This document shows positions 1-8,645 of a stretch of DNA of 64,000 nucleotides, piece after piece. Numbering within the stretch: the first letter of the stretch is position 1; every line of letters starts with the position of its first letter. The DNA is taken from the NCBI GenBank assembly GCA_021371955.1, contig JAJFVD010000009.1, positions 1-64,000 on the forward strand. The letters are read 5' to 3'. A model generated the notes under the pieces. The model had not been told where the DNA came from, searched no databases, and saw only the letters and a program-made list of their open reading frames with translations. The translations under genes and the position numbers were made by a program. The DNA is from Bacteroidales bacterium (lineage in GTDB: Bacteria > Bacteroidota > Bacteroidia > Bacteroidales > UBA932).

Positions 1-84
1 TTGCTACCCGTGCTGCCCCTCGACTTGCATGTGTTAAGCCTGCCGCTAGCGTTCATCCTGAGCCAGGATCAAACTCTTCATTGT
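1..84 (-). rRNA. rrs: 16S ribosomal RNA, 5' end only
   Basis: The reverse complement carries the universal start of 16S rRNA (GAGTTTGATCCTGGCTCAG, positions 77 down to 59), followed by the Bacteroidetes-type continuation (ATGAACGCTAGCGGCAGGC and the AACACATGCAAGTCGAGGGG region). Only about 84 bases are inside the window; the rest lies beyond position 1. The 5' boundary near 84 is placed a few bases upstream of GAGTTTGATC by analogy and is not exact. Confidence 0.97.
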
Positions 85-265
85 AAAAATTTTTATAATG
101 TTTGCTCGTCCTGTTACTCTTTATTGTGATCAATTTCCCTAAAAAAGAAATTAACGCTCTACTCTAAATTGTACTACGTATTTTTCGTACTTGTCTTCCA
201 AAATTTCAATGAACTTCCCCTGTCAAAAAAATGGTCCTGAGACCATCTATTCCGTTTGGCGAGTG

Positions 266-297
266 CAAAGATATGTACTAAATTTAGAAATTCCAAA
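266..297 (-). promoter_or_regulatory. rRNA operon promoter, proximal (P2-like)
   Basis: On the minus strand a -33 TTTG (297-294) and a -7 TATCTTTG (273-266) are separated by 20 bases. This is a full match to the Bacteroidetes primary-sigma consensus TTTG / TAnnTTTG. It reads toward the 16S start and leaves a leader of roughly 175 bases. That leader contains a small hairpin, ATGGTC-CTGA-GACCAT, at 231-246. Confidence 0.8.
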
Positions 298-381
298 ATT
301 AAATTTTCTTTTTTTTCAACTGTCAATTTTAATGCTGCAGTTTAGAATAGGAATTTCAAAGTACTTCTCTTTTGCGGGGTG

Positions 382-412
382 CAAATATAGGCAGTATAAT
401 CTTTTTAACAAA
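382..412 (-). promoter_or_regulatory. rRNA operon promoter, distal (P1-like)
   Basis: There is a second -33/-7 pair on the minus strand: TTTG at 412-409 and TATATTTG at 389-382, with a 19-base spacer. With the proximal promoter it makes a tandem pair about 115 bases apart, the usual arrangement for strongly transcribed rRNA operons. The rest of 85-484 is AT-rich and holds no convincing gene. Confidence 0.75.
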
Positions 413-484
413 AATATTTTTGAAATTTATCAACAAAACCATCACAAATATTAAATTTGTATAACCTAAATAAAAACTGTTAAT

Positions 485-874
485 ATGTATTGTAGAAATT
501 GTGGAAACGAGGTTTCAGACAAAGCGGTTATATGTGTCGCTTGTGGCGTGCCACCTATGTCCGGGAACAGAATTTGCCCTAACTGCCGTGTTTCAACTCC
601 TGAAAACGCCTCATATTGCGTTAAATGTGGCATCGCACTCAAAGATACATCCAGTGATTCAGAATTTGATTGGCTGACAACACTTCTTTTGTGCGTTTTC
701 TTAGGTTGTTTTGGGATTCATAGGTTCTATACCAAAAGTATTGGTATAGGAATTGTACAACTTCTGACCCTGGGCTGCTGCGGCATCTGGACGCTTATTG
801 ACCTCATAATGATTGTTGTAGGCAGCTACAGAGATGGATATGGTAAATTTGTTGCAAATAGAACAAGGTTATAA
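485..874 (+). CDS. Double zinc-ribbon TM2 domain membrane protein
   Basis: A 129-residue protein. The N-terminus has two zinc-ribbon modules with Cys pairs C3/C6 plus C17/C20 and C31/C34 plus C45/C48. From about residue 63 it has a TM2 domain: two hydrophobic helices around the motif FLGCFGIHRFYTKSIGIGI, then a GCCGIWTLIDL turn. TM2 proteins are small integral membrane proteins of unclear role; the zinc ribbons are expected to face the cytoplasm. The last 41 bases overlap the start of the next gene, so the two are probably cotranscribed and translationally linked. The family call is firm; the function is unknown. Confidence 0.85.
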   Translation: MYCRNCGNEVSDKAVICVACGVPPMSGNRICPNCRVSTPENASYCVKCGIALKDTSSDSEFDWLTTLLLCVFLGCFGIHRFYTKSIGIGIVQLLTLGCCGIWTLIDLIMIVVGSYRDGYGKFVANRTRL

Positions 875-1145
875 GAAGTATAACTGGTTATTGATTCTGA
901 TTGCCCCCCTGCTGCTTTATCTGATACCTCACGATGCTGTTTTTAACGGGACATCTGTTTGTATCTTTAAAAACGTGTTTGGGTTTGAATGTTATGGCTG
1001 TGGGATGACCAGGGCAATTTTTTCCCTTTTATATTTAGATTTCTCTGGTGCATACGACTACAATCATCTGGTGGTTATAGTAGCACCAATATTGATTTAC
1101 ATATGGATCAAAAGTATATCTGTCAGGCTGAACAATAGAAAATAA
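834..1145 (+). CDS. DUF2752 family membrane protein
   Basis: A 103-residue protein with two hydrophobic segments (about 17-32 and 76-92). Between them lies the DUF2752 signature C53-YGC56-GMTRA, with an extra Cys at 43. DUF2752 is a widespread family of unknown function, often found beside TM2 genes in Bacteroidota. The start at 834 lies inside the upstream gene; an ATG two codons later (840) is also possible. No catalytic role can be inferred. Confidence 0.85.
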   Translation: MDMVNLLQIEQGYKKYNWLLILIAPLLLYLIPHDAVFNGTSVCIFKNVFGFECYGCGMTRAIFSLLYLDFSGAYDYNHLVVIVAPILIYIWIKSISVRLNNRK

Positions 1146-1183
1146 ATTAATATCTTTGAGGCAAATTTGACTAAAATCTGAAT

Positions 1184-1918
1184 ATGGATTCTGACAAGAT
1201 AGTAATCATTCCAACCTACAACGAAAAGGAGAACATTGAAAACATAATACGGGCAATCCGGGCTTTAAAGGAAAATTACCACATCCTTATTGTCGATGAT
1301 GGGTCCCCCGACGGAACAGCTCAAATAGTAAAGACTCTCCAGCAAAGTGAATTCTCTCACTCTCTTTTTATTTTAGAACGGGTTGGAAAACAGGGCCTTG
1401 GAACAGCATATATATCCGGATTCAATTGGACGCTCACTCACAAATACAAATACATATTTGAGATGGATGCCGACTTTTCTCATGATCCGAATGACCTTCC
1501 CAAATTATATCACGCCTGTCTTAATGGAGCAGATCTTGCGATAGGATCAAGATATTGTAATGGAATTAGCGTTATAAACTGGCCAATTGGCAGGGTTATT
1601 ATGTCTTACTATGCATCTGCTTATGTAAGGAACATTCTTGGAATTAATATTTTTGACACAACAGCTGGTTTTAAATGCTACAAAAGAGAGGTTCTGGAAA
1701 AAATCGACTTTTCAAAAATCAGGATGAAAGGATATGGTTTCCAAATTGAAATGAAATACAATACTATAAAGCTTGGATTTAAAACTGCCGAAGTTCCAAT
1801 CATATTTGTCGACAGAAAGCAGGGAACTTCCAAAATGAGTAGTGGAATATTCGGCGAAGCATTCTGGGGCGTTTTAAAAATGAAATTCCGGAGAATCCGT
1901 CCAAGACCTAACAATTAA
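1184..1918 (+). CDS. Polyprenol-phosphate mannosyltransferase-like GT2 glycosyltransferase
   Basis: A 244-residue family 2 glycosyltransferase. The nucleotide-sugar fold shows as IPTYNEKENIE near the start, VDDGSPDGTAQIV around 38-50 and the metal-binding DAD in FEMDADFSHDP near residue 100. Length and motifs fit the catalytic domain of dolichol/polyprenol monophosphomannose synthases, which move a sugar from a GDP- or UDP-sugar to a lipid phosphate at the inner membrane face. There is no C-terminal membrane domain, as in soluble or peripheral members. The donor sugar cannot be read from the sequence. It is 14 bases upstream of the dihydroorotase gene and probably in the same operon. Confidence 0.85.
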   Translation: MDSDKIVIIPTYNEKENIENIIRAIRALKENYHILIVDDGSPDGTAQIVKTLQQSEFSHSLFILERVGKQGLGTAYISGFNWTLTHKYKYIFEMDADFSHDPNDLPKLYHACLNGADLAIGSRYCNGISVINWPIGRVIMSYYASAYVRNILGINIFDTTAGFKCYKREVLEKIDFSKIRMKGYGFQIEMKYNTIKLGFKTAEVPIIFVDRKQGTSKMSSGIFGEAFWGVLKMKFRRIRPRPNN

Positions 1919-1932
1919 TTCAACTCCCTCAG

Positions 1933-3273
1933 ATGTCTATACTTATTAAAAACTGCACGATAATTAACGAAGGATATTCATTTGCAGGAAGCATCACTAT
2001 TGATGGAGATATTATATCAGGCATTTATGAAAATGGTGACATTCTTCCCGATAAGGAAATAATTATTGATGCGGAAGGTCTATTTCTAATGCCGGGGATC
2101 ATTGACGATCAGGTTCACTTCCGCGAGCCGGGAAATAATGATAAAGGAACGATTGAAAGTGAAAGTGCAGCTTCTGTTCTTGGCGGAGTAACTTCTTTCA
2201 TGGATATGCCTAATACAAATCCTCCTGCTGTAACATTGGAAATTTTAGAAAAGAAGTACGAAATTGCCAAAAGAACATCTTACGCAAATTACTCTTTCTA
2301 TCTGGGCGGAAGCAACGATAATCTTGCTGAAATACTTAAAGCTGACCCTGAAACTATTTGCGGGTTAAAGATTTTCATGGGTTCTTCTACCGGGAACTTG
2401 CTTGTAGACAGCCCTGTTTCTCTTGAAAATATTTTTTCTAAATCGCCTTTATTAATTGCATCTCATTGTGAGGACAACTCGATAATCAGTAATAACCTTG
2501 CTGTTGCAACTGAAAAATACGGAGACGATATCCCGTTTGAAGAACATAAAAACATTCGTAGCAGGGAAGCATGCATTAAATCGTCACAAAAAGCAATTGA
2601 CCTTGCTTTAAGAAATAATTCTTCTCTTCATATTCTCCACATAAGCACCAAGGAAGAGATTGAAATGATTAAAGAAGCACAAAAGAAAAATCCTAATATT
2701 ACGGGAGAGGTTTGCGTTCATTATATGCTTCTTGACAGCAGCTTTTACGGAAAAATGGGAAGTAAAATGAAATGCAACCCGGCAATAAAAGATCCGGAAG
2801 ACAGGATTGCTATTATTAAAGCGGTAAAGGACGGTATAATCAAAGTTGTGGCGACAGATCATGCTCCTCACACAATTTTCGATAAATCTGCAAATTACAA
2901 AAATGCACCTTCCGGATTACCTCTTATACAGCACAGTTTTCAGATAATGTGGGAATTGCATAAAGCAGGATATTTTACGCCGGGTGACATTGCCGACAGA
3001 ATGTGCCACTCCCCTGCCGACCGTTTCAAAATTCAAAACAGAGGCTACATAAGGGTTGGCTATTATGCCGATATTATGTTGTTCAATCCAGAGAAAACCG
3101 ATAATAAAACAACAAAGTTCCCTGCATATAAGTGTGGTTGGTCTCCATTTGGAGAGAGTTCATTCAGTTCATCAGTTATTCACACTTTTGTCAATGGCAT
3201 TCAGGTGGTTAAAGATGGAATGCTAACCGGCGAAAAAGGTGGGAAGAGACTAAAATTCAACCATGAAAAATAA
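1933..3273 (+). CDS. pyrC: Dihydroorotase
   Basis: A 446-residue amidohydrolase of the long dihydroorotase class, for the third step of pyrimidine synthesis (cyclisation of N-carbamoyl-aspartate). It has DQVHFREPG at 59-67, the lysine in LKIFMGSSTG (the usual carboxylated metal bridge), SHCED, the histidines in LHILHIST and the catalytic VATDHAPH. The usual HxH at the first metal site reads Q60-V-H62, so one classical metal ligand is missing. From memory, other Bacteroidetes dihydroorotases share this. The end overlaps the EamA gene by 11 bases, implying coupled translation. Confidence 0.88.
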   Translation: MSILIKNCTIINEGYSFAGSITIDGDIISGIYENGDILPDKEIIIDAEGLFLMPGIIDDQVHFREPGNNDKGTIESESAASVLGGVTSFMDMPNTNPPAVTLEILEKKYEIAKRTSYANYSFYLGGSNDNLAEILKADPETICGLKIFMGSSTGNLLVDSPVSLENIFSKSPLLIASHCEDNSIISNNLAVATEKYGDDIPFEEHKNIRSREACIKSSQKAIDLALRNNSSLHILHISTKEEIEMIKEAQKKNPNITGEVCVHYMLLDSSFYGKMGSKMKCNPAIKDPEDRIAIIKAVKDGIIKVVATDHAPHTIFDKSANYKNAPSGLPLIQHSFQIMWELHKAGYFTPGDIADRMCHSPADRFKIQNRGYIRVGYYADIMLFNPEKTDNKTTKFPAYKCGWSPFGESSFSSSVIHTFVNGIQVVKDGMLTGEKGGKRLKFNHEK

Positions 3274-4168
3274 AGGAACTCCTATTCTTGTTTACATCTC
3301 AATCATTATAGCCGTAGTATTCTGGGGCTTCTCATTCATATGGACCAATTCGCTTTTACAGCAAGGATTTCCTCCGTATGCTCTGGTTTTTTTCAGAATG
3401 GTTTTTGCTGCAATAATTTTAGTTACAGTCTCTGCTATATCCGGAAAACTGGAAAAAGTTTCCAGAAAAGACTGGGGCTGGTTTCTCCTTTTAGTAACCA
3501 TGGAGCCTTTTATATATTTTATCGGAGAGACATTAGGCCTTCAGATTGTTAATTCTCCCACACTTGGTTCTATAATCATTGCTACTATTCCAATTTTTGC
3601 CCTGATTCCCGGAATGATTTTTTATAAAGAAAAAATCACGGCAATAAATATTTTTGGAGTATTAATAACACTTCCGGGTATACTGCTGGTAGTGTTTGAA
3701 AGCGGGTCAGTAAAGGTGAGTCACTACTTCGGGATTTTCCTCCTCTTTGTTGCTGTTTTTGCTGCAGTCGGTTATTCTGTTGTAGTAAAGAAACTGGCAA
3801 CCAGATATAACAGTTATACGATTGTAACTTATCAGCATTTTCTCGGAGCTCTCTATTTTTTACCGCTCTTCCTTTACAACGATTCTTCATCAATCTCTTT
3901 TTCTTCCTTTACCCCTGATATTATAAAGCCGCTTCTCTTTCTTGCAGCTTTATGCTCATGTGCAGCTTTTATTCTATTTATTAATTCAATAAAAGTCCTT
4001 GGTATTGCAAGAACAAACATCTTCACATCTCTTGTTCCTGTTGTTTCTGCATTTGGCGCTTATGTAATTGGTCAGGAAGATCTTAATATAAGGAAAATAG
4101 CCGGAATACTGATTGTAATTCTGGGAGTCATTATTGCACAAAGAGAAAAGAAGCCCAAACTACAATAG
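3263..4168 (+). CDS. EamA/DMT family transporter
   Basis: A 301-residue, ten-helix membrane protein of the drug/metabolite transporter superfamily. The two EamA halves show as FWGFSFIWTNSLLQQGFPP near residue 20 and the second repeat from about residue 155. Such proteins export metabolites or amino acids; the substrate cannot be predicted. The ATG lies inside the last codons of pyrC (11-base overlap). It is convergent with tex, 36 bases away. Confidence 0.85.
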   Translation: MKNKGTPILVYISIIIAVVFWGFSFIWTNSLLQQGFPPYALVFFRMVFAAIILVTVSAISGKLEKVSRKDWGWFLLLVTMEPFIYFIGETLGLQIVNSPTLGSIIIATIPIFALIPGMIFYKEKITAINIFGVLITLPGILLVVFESGSVKVSHYFGIFLLFVAVFAAVGYSVVVKKLATRYNSYTIVTYQHFLGALYFLPLFLYNDSSSISFSSFTPDIIKPLLFLAALCSCAAFILFINSIKVLGIARTNIFTSLVPVVSAFGAYVIGQEDLNIRKIAGILIVILGVIIAQREKKPKLQ

Positions 4169-4204
4169 CAGGACTTCTTTTATAAATCAGGAATATGTAT
4201 ATCC

Positions 4205-6346
4205 TTATTCTGTTTTAAGACTAAGCTGAATCCGTCCTCTTTTAAGATCTATATCTATAACTTTAACCTGAACCGGTTGCTGAAGCTTAACAACTTCCGA
4301 AGGAGAAGAAATAAATTTATCCGACATCTGAGAGATATGGACAAGTCCGTCCTGTTTTATTCCAATATCCACAAATGCTCCAAAATTCGTTATATTAGTT
4401 ACGATACCGGGCAAAATCATTCCTGTTTTCAAATCGTCTATACTATGAATGTCCGGAGCAAATTCCATTACCTGTGCAACTTTACGAGGGTCCCTCCCGG
4501 GCTTTGACAGTTCTTCCATAATATCAGTAAGAGTTGGAATTCCGACATCCTGAGTTACATATTTCTTAATGTCTATTTTTTCTCTTGCACTCTCATTCTT
4601 AATAAGTTCTTCGGGAGAAAGGCTTATGTCTTTTGCAATTGTTTTTACAAGGTCATACCTCTCCGGGTGAACTGCTGTATTGTCAAGAGGGTTACTTGAA
4701 TCCGGGATTCTCAGAAAACCTGCACATTGTTCAAAAACCTTATCTCCAAGTCTTTTTACCTTTAACAGCTCAAGTCTGGATTTAAAAGGGCCATTTTCTG
4801 TCCGGAAGTTTACAATATTCTGGGCAATGGAGGGGCCTATACCGGAAACATAGCTTAGCAAGTGTTTACTTGCTGTGTTAAGATTGACCCCTACTCTGTT
4901 TACACAGCTTGTCACAGTATTGTCCAGCATCTCCTTAAGAAGATTTTGGTCTATATCGTGTTGGTATTGTCCAACTCCGATAGATTTAGGGTCAATTTTC
5001 ACGAGTTCGGCTAAAGGGTCCATAACTCTTCTGCCAATTGAAATTGCACCTCTTACGGTTACATCATAGTCCGGGAATTCTTCTCTTGCAACCGGAGATG
5101 CCGAATAAACAGAGGCACCATCTTCGCTGACAGAAAAAATCTGAATTCCTTTGGGCATAGGTATTTTCTTAATAAATGCTTCCGTTTCTCTGCTTGCAGT
5201 TCCGTCTCCAATAGCAATAACCTCAATCTTATAAGATTCAACAAGGTTCGATATTTTCTTGATAGCCTGAATTTTTTCGTTTACCGGCGGATGAGGGTAA
5301 ATTGTATCGTTGTGCAAAAGTTCTCCTTGTGAATCCAGGCAAACTACCTTGCAACCGGTTCTAAACCCGGGATCTAATGCCAGTACCCTTTTTTGGCCTA
5401 CAGGAGGTGCCAGTAAAAGAGCAGAAAGATTTTCGCCGAATACTTTAACAGATTCAAGATCTGCTTTGTCTTTTGCTGCTTTTATCGTCTCATTTTCAAT
5501 TGATGAGTGCAGGAGCCTCTTATATGAATCTTCAATTGCCATTTCAATTTGTTCCCTGCAGGCAGCAGACGGAGTCCCTCTTTTCTTAAACACTCCTCTT
5601 CTAATATAATTCAAAGAATAATCCGAATCAATTTCAAGTCTGATGCTTAATTCACCTTCTCTCTCGCCTCTTAGCATAGCGAGCAGTCTATGTGCGGGCA
5701 TCCCTGAAATGTTTCCGCTCAGATCAAAATAGTTTCGGTATTTGCTATCATCAGCCGATGTTAAATCTTTATGCTGCTTTGAAATAATTTTTGCAAATTT
5801 TGAATATTGAGTTCTTAGTTCTTCACGGATCTTTGAATCCTCGCTTATCCATTCTGCAATAATCTCTCTTGCGCCTGATAATGCAGCTTCCTTTGACGGC
5901 ACCTCTTTGTTAATGAATTTTCCCGCATCGGCAAAAGGATCGGCAGAGACTAAATCATAAATTGCACTTGCAAGCGGCTCCAGACCCTTCTCTTTGGCAA
6001 TTGATGCCTTTGTACGGCGCTTTGGCTTAAAAGGAAGATATAAATCCTCCAGCTTCTGAGGTTCAACGCAATCTTCAATCTCTTTTTTAATTTCTCTGGT
6101 AAGTTTTCCCTGTTCTTCGATTGAAGCCAAAACTGCAGTCTTCCTCTTTTCTAAATCCTGAAATCTCAGAAAATAATGCTTTATCTCTGCGACCTGCACT
6201 TCGTCAAGAGCCCCTGTTCTCTCCTTTCTGTATCTTGAAATGAATGGTATGGTTGCTCCCTCTTCCAGTAACGCAACGCAATGCTCAACTTGCCATATTT
6301 TTACTGATAGCTGATTGCTTATATGCTCAATGTAAAGATTAATCAT
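4205..6346 (-). CDS. tex: Tex family RNA-binding transcription accessory protein
   Basis: A 713-residue protein from the start chosen here (MINLYIEHIS). A longer reading frame reaches 6463, but that would put 39 unconserved residues inside the ClC gene. Domain order is typical of Tex: helical N-terminal domain (1-190), YqgF/RNase H-like domain (VLALDPGFRTGCK, near 330), helix-hairpin-helix motifs (YVSGIGPSIAQNIV, near 510) and a C-terminal S1 domain (GIVTNITNFGAFVDIGIKQD, near 645). Tex binds nucleic acid and affects transcription and RNA quality control. The start overlaps the ClC stop as ATGATTAA on the minus strand, so translation is probably coupled. Confidence 0.92.
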   Translation of the reverse strand: MINLYIEHISNQLSVKIWQVEHCVALLEEGATIPFISRYRKERTGALDEVQVAEIKHYFLRFQDLEKRKTAVLASIEEQGKLTREIKKEIEDCVEPQKLEDLYLPFKPKRRTKASIAKEKGLEPLASAIYDLVSADPFADAGKFINKEVPSKEAALSGAREIIAEWISEDSKIREELRTQYSKFAKIISKQHKDLTSADDSKYRNYFDLSGNISGMPAHRLLAMLRGEREGELSIRLEIDSDYSLNYIRRGVFKKRGTPSAACREQIEMAIEDSYKRLLHSSIENETIKAAKDKADLESVKVFGENLSALLLAPPVGQKRVLALDPGFRTGCKVVCLDSQGELLHNDTIYPHPPVNEKIQAIKKISNLVESYKIEVIAIGDGTASRETEAFIKKIPMPKGIQIFSVSEDGASVYSASPVAREEFPDYDVTVRGAISIGRRVMDPLAELVKIDPKSIGVGQYQHDIDQNLLKEMLDNTVTSCVNRVGVNLNTASKHLLSYVSGIGPSIAQNIVNFRTENGPFKSRLELLKVKRLGDKVFEQCAGFLRIPDSSNPLDNTAVHPERYDLVKTIAKDISLSPEELIKNESAREKIDIKKYVTQDVGIPTLTDIMEELSKPGRDPRKVAQVMEFAPDIHSIDDLKTGMILPGIVTNITNFGAFVDIGIKQDGLVHISQMSDKFISSPSEVVKLQQPVQVKVIDIDLKRGRIQLSLKTE

Positions 6347-8114
6347 GTGATACTTTTTGTAATTGTTCTCTGTATGCAGAGAATATTTTTGATTTTGAGA
6401 CAAAGCCCTTATAATTGTTTTTGGAGTCCAGCACTGGTAAATTCCATGTTGCAGTAACTTCAAATTTTCTCATAACTTCTTCCATTTTATCGCTTTCGTA
6501 GACATATGTTTCCGGCTCCCTCATTATCTGAGAAACAATAACAGAATCATATTTTTCAGAATCAAACATTATTTGCCTTATATCGTCCAGAAGAATAATT
6601 CCGCACAACTTATGTCCGGAATCAACAACCGGGAAGATATTTCGTTTCGAGGTTCTCAGAACATTAACAAGATCACCAAGAGTCTTATCCGGAGCTATTC
6701 GTGTAAAGTCTTTTTCAATCAAATCAGATGTTTTTAAAAGTGTAAGAACGGCCTGGTCGCTGTCGTGAGTCAAAAGGTCTCCCTTCTTAGCTATTCTTTT
6801 TGTATAAATGGAATATGACTCAAACGAACGGATAGTTGCAAAAGATATGGCCGCAGTTATAATCAGTGGCATAAAAAGTATATATCCACCGGTCATTTCC
6901 GCAATTAGAAATATTGCTGTGAGAGGAGCCTGCATAACTCCTGCCATTAACCCTGCCATACCCACCAATGCAAAATTTGCCTCCGGAACAACATAAATTC
7001 CGCTCAGGTTAATAATCCTGGCAAGTACAAAACCAGCTACACCGCCAATAAACAGAGTAGGTCCGAATGTCCCGCCGACACCTCCTCCGGCATTGGTAAA
7101 AGACATTGCCCATACTTTAAAAATGATTACTGCAGTAAAAAAGGCCGGTACAAACCATTTATATTCAAACAATGAATCAAAAATACTTGGGCCAATTGAA
7201 TCTCTTGTATTATTATTCAATAAAGATGAAAGAGAATCGTATCCCTCTCCAAATAGAGGAGGAAAAAGAAAAATGAGAAGTCCAAGCGAAATTGCAGAGA
7301 TAGCCCACCTTTTAAAGGGCTTTTTAATGGAAGAGATTTTGTCTTCCATACTAAGAGTCATTCTGATAAAATAGAGCGAAATAAAGCCGGTTATTATACC
7401 AAGCAATATATAAAAAGGAATATTTGCAAATTTAAAAACCTCTATTGAATTACCGAAAACGACACTTCCTCCCAGTAAAAGGTAAGATACTGTAGTTGCA
7501 GTTACCGCAGACACCAGCAAAGGCAATACCGATGTCATTGAGATATTGAAAAGAAGTATCTCCAGTGTGAAAAGAACTCCTGCCAGAGGTGCTTTAAAAA
7601 TTCCGGCCACAGCTCCTGCAGCTCCGCAACCAAGCAGAATTGTCATATGTTTATACGAAAGCCCCAAAGCTCTTGCTACATTTGAACCTATTGCTGCTCC
7701 GGTGTAAACGATTGGAGCCTCAGCTCCTACCGAACCGCCAAAGCCTATTGTGACAGAACTTGCAAAAATTGAAGACCATGTATTGTGTGGCTTAATTTTA
7801 GAATCATTTTTTGACAGAGCAAGCAATACCTTCGTAACTCCGTGACCAATGTTGTCTTTGATTACATAACGTACAAAAAGCAACGCAATGAGCATTCCTA
7901 TTCCAGGGTATATAATATAAAGGAAACTTTCTGCAGGAGTATTGAACCATCCTTTAAGTATCCATGCGACAAAATGTATTGCCCTTTTAAGAATGACTGC
8001 TGCTAAACCGCTGCCGGCTCCCACAATAAGAGCTAGCAAAAAAAGCATTCTGTTCTCCGGTAATTTTCTGATAATTCCGGCGAATCTGCATAATAATGAT
8101 TTGATTTTTTGCAC
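6339..8114 (-). CDS. ClC-type chloride channel/transporter with CBS domains
   Basis: A 591-residue ClC protein. The membrane domain covers about 20-430, with the selectivity-filter region GFGGSVGAEAPIVYTGAAIG around 125; the Glu in GAEAP aligns with the gating glutamate of ClC exchangers. Further signatures are GGGVGGTFGPTLFIGG and GMAGLMAGVMQAPLTAIFL. Two CBS domains follow (about 455-515 and 520-585), typical of regulated ClC proteins that bind adenine nucleotides. Chloride/proton exchange versus channel activity cannot be told from sequence. It is the first gene of a two-gene unit with tex. Confidence 0.92.
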   Translation of the reverse strand: MQKIKSLLCRFAGIIRKLPENRMLFLLALIVGAGSGLAAVILKRAIHFVAWILKGWFNTPAESFLYIIYPGIGMLIALLFVRYVIKDNIGHGVTKVLLALSKNDSKIKPHNTWSSIFASSVTIGFGGSVGAEAPIVYTGAAIGSNVARALGLSYKHMTILLGCGAAGAVAGIFKAPLAGVLFTLEILLFNISMTSVLPLLVSAVTATTVSYLLLGGSVVFGNSIEVFKFANIPFYILLGIITGFISLYFIRMTLSMEDKISSIKKPFKRWAISAISLGLLIFLFPPLFGEGYDSLSSLLNNNTRDSIGPSIFDSLFEYKWFVPAFFTAVIIFKVWAMSFTNAGGGVGGTFGPTLFIGGVAGFVLARIINLSGIYVVPEANFALVGMAGLMAGVMQAPLTAIFLIAEMTGGYILFMPLIITAAISFATIRSFESYSIYTKRIAKKGDLLTHDSDQAVLTLLKTSDLIEKDFTRIAPDKTLGDLVNVLRTSKRNIFPVVDSGHKLCGIILLDDIRQIMFDSEKYDSVIVSQIMREPETYVYESDKMEEVMRKFEVTATWNLPVLDSKNNYKGFVSKSKIFSAYREQLQKVSHD

Positions 8115-8129
8115 AAGCGAAATTACAAA

Positions 8130-8155
8130 AAAAGGCTGAACTTATCCAGCCTTTT
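8130..8155 (-). terminator. Rho-independent terminator
   Basis: An inverted repeat AAAAGGCTG / CAGCCTTTT (8130-8138 and 8147-8155) with an eight-base loop. On the minus strand it is followed by a run of T, fitting termination of the small acidic-protein gene at 8180-8572. Confidence 0.75.
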
Positions 8156-8179
8156 GTATTTTGATTAAGAATAAAACTG

Positions 8180-8572
8180 CTATTCGTCTGATTCTTCCTC
8201 TTCTTCCGTAAATGTGCTGCTGGAATCATCTTCAGGAAATTCGTCCGGCTCGCCTGAATCTGAATCTGTTGATCCACCGCCGAAGAGTTCGTCGGTTGCC
8301 TCATCATAGTCATCGATTTTAACATCCACCTTAACAAGATATATCGCATCTGTTACTTCGAGTGATATTGCATAGAAAAAAGATCCGTCCGGTTTGTCAA
8401 CCTTGAAGATTTCTCCCATATAATCGGCATATCCTCTTGGATATCTCTCTTTTATTATGGCCAGCAATTCCGGGCTAAGATTGTTGTAACTCACTACTAA
8501 TCTTCTCTTTGACTGGTTTGGAACTGCCTGAATTGGTGTCTTGGCCTTAGTTGTATTTGTCTTTTTATCCAT
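8180..8572 (-). CDS. Conserved small acidic protein of unknown function
   Basis: A 130-residue protein I cannot assign to a named family. The N-terminus is basic and rich in Lys/Thr/Gln (1-25). A compact middle section (about 26-90) contains LSPELLAIIKERYPRGYADY and looks globular. From about residue 92 it is a low-complexity tail of Asp, Glu and Ser ending EEEEESDE. There is no signal peptide or membrane segment, so it is probably cytoplasmic. It resembles small uncharacterised proteins in Bacteroidales genomes. It has its own terminator. Confidence 0.65.
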   Translation of the reverse strand: MDKKTNTTKAKTPIQAVPNQSKRRLVVSYNNLSPELLAIIKERYPRGYADYMGEIFKVDKPDGSFFYAISLEVTDAIYLVKVDVKIDDYDEATDELFGGGSTDSDSGEPDEFPEDDSSSTFTEEEEESDE

Positions 8573-8645
8573 AAAAAAAGTGAATGTTCGGTATAGTTTT
8601 CGGGCTGCAATAATAGTGCAAATATTTAAAATTTTATTCCTTTTT

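Noticed and set aside
191..454. An 87-codon open frame upstream of the TM2 gene
   Set aside because: It lies across both rRNA promoters on the opposite strand, has low-complexity Phe/Leu-rich content and resembles no protein family.
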